DNA of 64,000 bases from JAEVLT01 sp050496765. Lineage in GTDB: Bacteria > Bacillota > Bacilli > Bacillales > Cytobacillaceae. Location of the stretch: NCBI RefSeq assembly GCF_050496765.1, contig NZ_JBNWEO010000017.1, positions 62,001 to 126,000 on the forward strand, in the 5' to 3' direction. This document shows, piece by piece, positions 63,435 through 64,000 of the stretch (position 1 is its first letter; each line of letters opens with the position of its first letter). The position numbers and the translations under genes were made by a program. The notes beneath the pieces are model-generated. The model was not told the origin of the DNA. It worked only from the letters and a program-made list of their open reading frames with translations, and did not search any database.

Positions 63435-64000
63435 ATGGCTCGTGTAGGAATTTCAGTTGCCGATTTAGTCGGTCAAACACCCATTGTAAAGTTAAACAGA
63501 TTGGTAGATGAAAGCAGCGCAGAAGTGTACTTAAAGCTTGAGTATTTCAATCCTGGAAGCAGTGTAAAGGACCGAATTGCTTTAGCCATGATTGAAGCAG
63601 CTGAGGAAGAAGGCATCATTAAACCAGGGGATACAATTATTGAGCCTACCAGCGGAAATACTGGAATTGGTTTAGCAATGATTGCGGCGGCAAAAGGATA
63701 TAAAGCTGTTTTTGTTATGCCGGAAACAATGAGCTTGGAAAGAAGGAATCTGCTGCGTGCGTATGGTGCTGAACTTGTTTTAACACCAGGACCGGAAGGA
63801 ATGAAAGGTGCGATTGCCAAAGCGGAAGAGCTTGTACAGCAACATGGCTATTTCTTGCCGCAGCAATTTAAAAACCAGGCAAACCCTGAAGTTCACCGCC
63901 GGACAACAGGAAAAGAAATCGTTGAACAAATGGAACAGCTTGATGCTTTTGTTGCAGGAATAGGTACTGGCGGAACGATTACCGGGGCAGGATCTGTTTT
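63435..64000 (+). CDS. cysK: Cysteine synthase A (O-acetylserine thiol-lyase), 3' end beyond the window
   Basis: Makes cysteine from O-acetylserine and sulfide. The fragment of 188 residues has ISVADLVGQTPIVKLNRL, the Schiff-base Lys in NPGSSVKDRIALAMI, the PTSGNTGIGLAMI loop that binds the substrate carboxylate, and the PLP-phosphate GTGGTITG stretch, where the window ends. The full enzyme is near 308 residues. AGAGGTGG precedes the ATG. The gene is in its usual place after yacD. Confidence 0.96.
   Translation, partial: MARVGISVADLVGQTPIVKLNRLVDESSAEVYLKLEYFNPGSSVKDRIALAMIEAAEEEGIIKPGDTIIEPTSGNTGIGLAMIAAAKGYKAVFVMPETMSLERRNLLRAYGAELVLTPGPEGMKGAIAKAEELVQQHGYFLPQQFKNQANPEVHRRTTGKEIVEQMEQLDAFVAGIGTGGTITGAGSV

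Overview
The window is a chromosomal segment of an endospore-forming member of the Bacillaceae, from the origin-proximal region. The evidence is gene order: almost every gene is in the order known from Bacillus subtilis between yaaH and cysK (tadA, SRP RNA, dnaX, ebfC, recR, bofA, an rrn operon, csfB, tmk, darA, holB, abrB, metG, rnmV, veg, spoVG, mfd, spoVT, spoIIE, tilS, ftsH, cysK). The many sporulation genes, the AT-rich intergenic DNA and the 16S sequence agree. I do not name the species.

Layout. 1-6254: spore cortex lysin yaaH (cut by the left edge), yaaI, tadA, SRP RNA, the dnaX-ebfC-recR-yaaL replication and repair cluster and bofA. 6275-11907: a complete rrn operon with tandem promoters, 16S, tRNA-Ile, tRNA-Ala, 23S, 5S and a terminator. 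11940-12530: a gene-free stretch with a 52-bp tandem repeat. 12668-20864: csfB, yaaO, tmk, a thioesterase and a glutaredoxin not in the B. subtilis cluster, darA, holB, ricT, yabA, trmN6, yazA, rsmI. 20927-24598: abrB (minus), metG, a parS site, tatD. 24765-30786: yabE and a 4.56-kb pile of insertion sequences. 30787-45058: rnmV, rsmA, yabG, veg, sspF, ispE, purR, ridA, spoVG, glmU, prs, ctc, pth, fin, mfd. 45208-51751: spoVT, a second 52-bp repeat array, yabM, mazG, rqcP, yabP, yabQ, divIC, yabR. 51868-64000: tRNA-Met (minus), spoIIE, yabS, yabT, tilS, hprT, ftsH, coaX, hslO, a parvulin-type isomerase and cysK (cut by the right edge).

Function and regulation. The genes cover DNA replication and repair (dnaX, holB, yabA, recR, mfd), translation and RNA modification (tadA, trmN6, rsmI, rsmA, tilS, metG, rnmV, pth, rqcP), nucleotide and cell-wall precursors (tmk, prs, glmU, hprT, purR) and sporulation. 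Promoters readable by eye fit the expected regulators: a Spo0A-type sigma-A promoter with 21-bp spacing before spoIIE, sigma-H before spoVG, sigma-F before csfB, sigma-F/G before fin, sigma-G before spoVT and sspF, sigma-K before yabG, sigma-E before yabP, sigma-B before ctc.

Most notable is the yabE-rnmV junction. An IS630-type element inserted at the TA of the yabE stop codon, a second copy lies directly beside it, and an IS1182-like element sits inside the first copy. Removing the elements restores a stop codon right after the conserved end of YabE. An ECF-type promoter facing yabE on the minus strand, in the place of the antisense-RNA promoter known in B. subtilis, is now about 4.7 kb from its target. 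Other points are a slippery A8 run in dnaX after domain III, two arrays of a helically phased 52-bp repeat, nested hairpin cassettes in the rrn leader, and a 140-bp block between direct repeats in the 16S-tRNA spacer.
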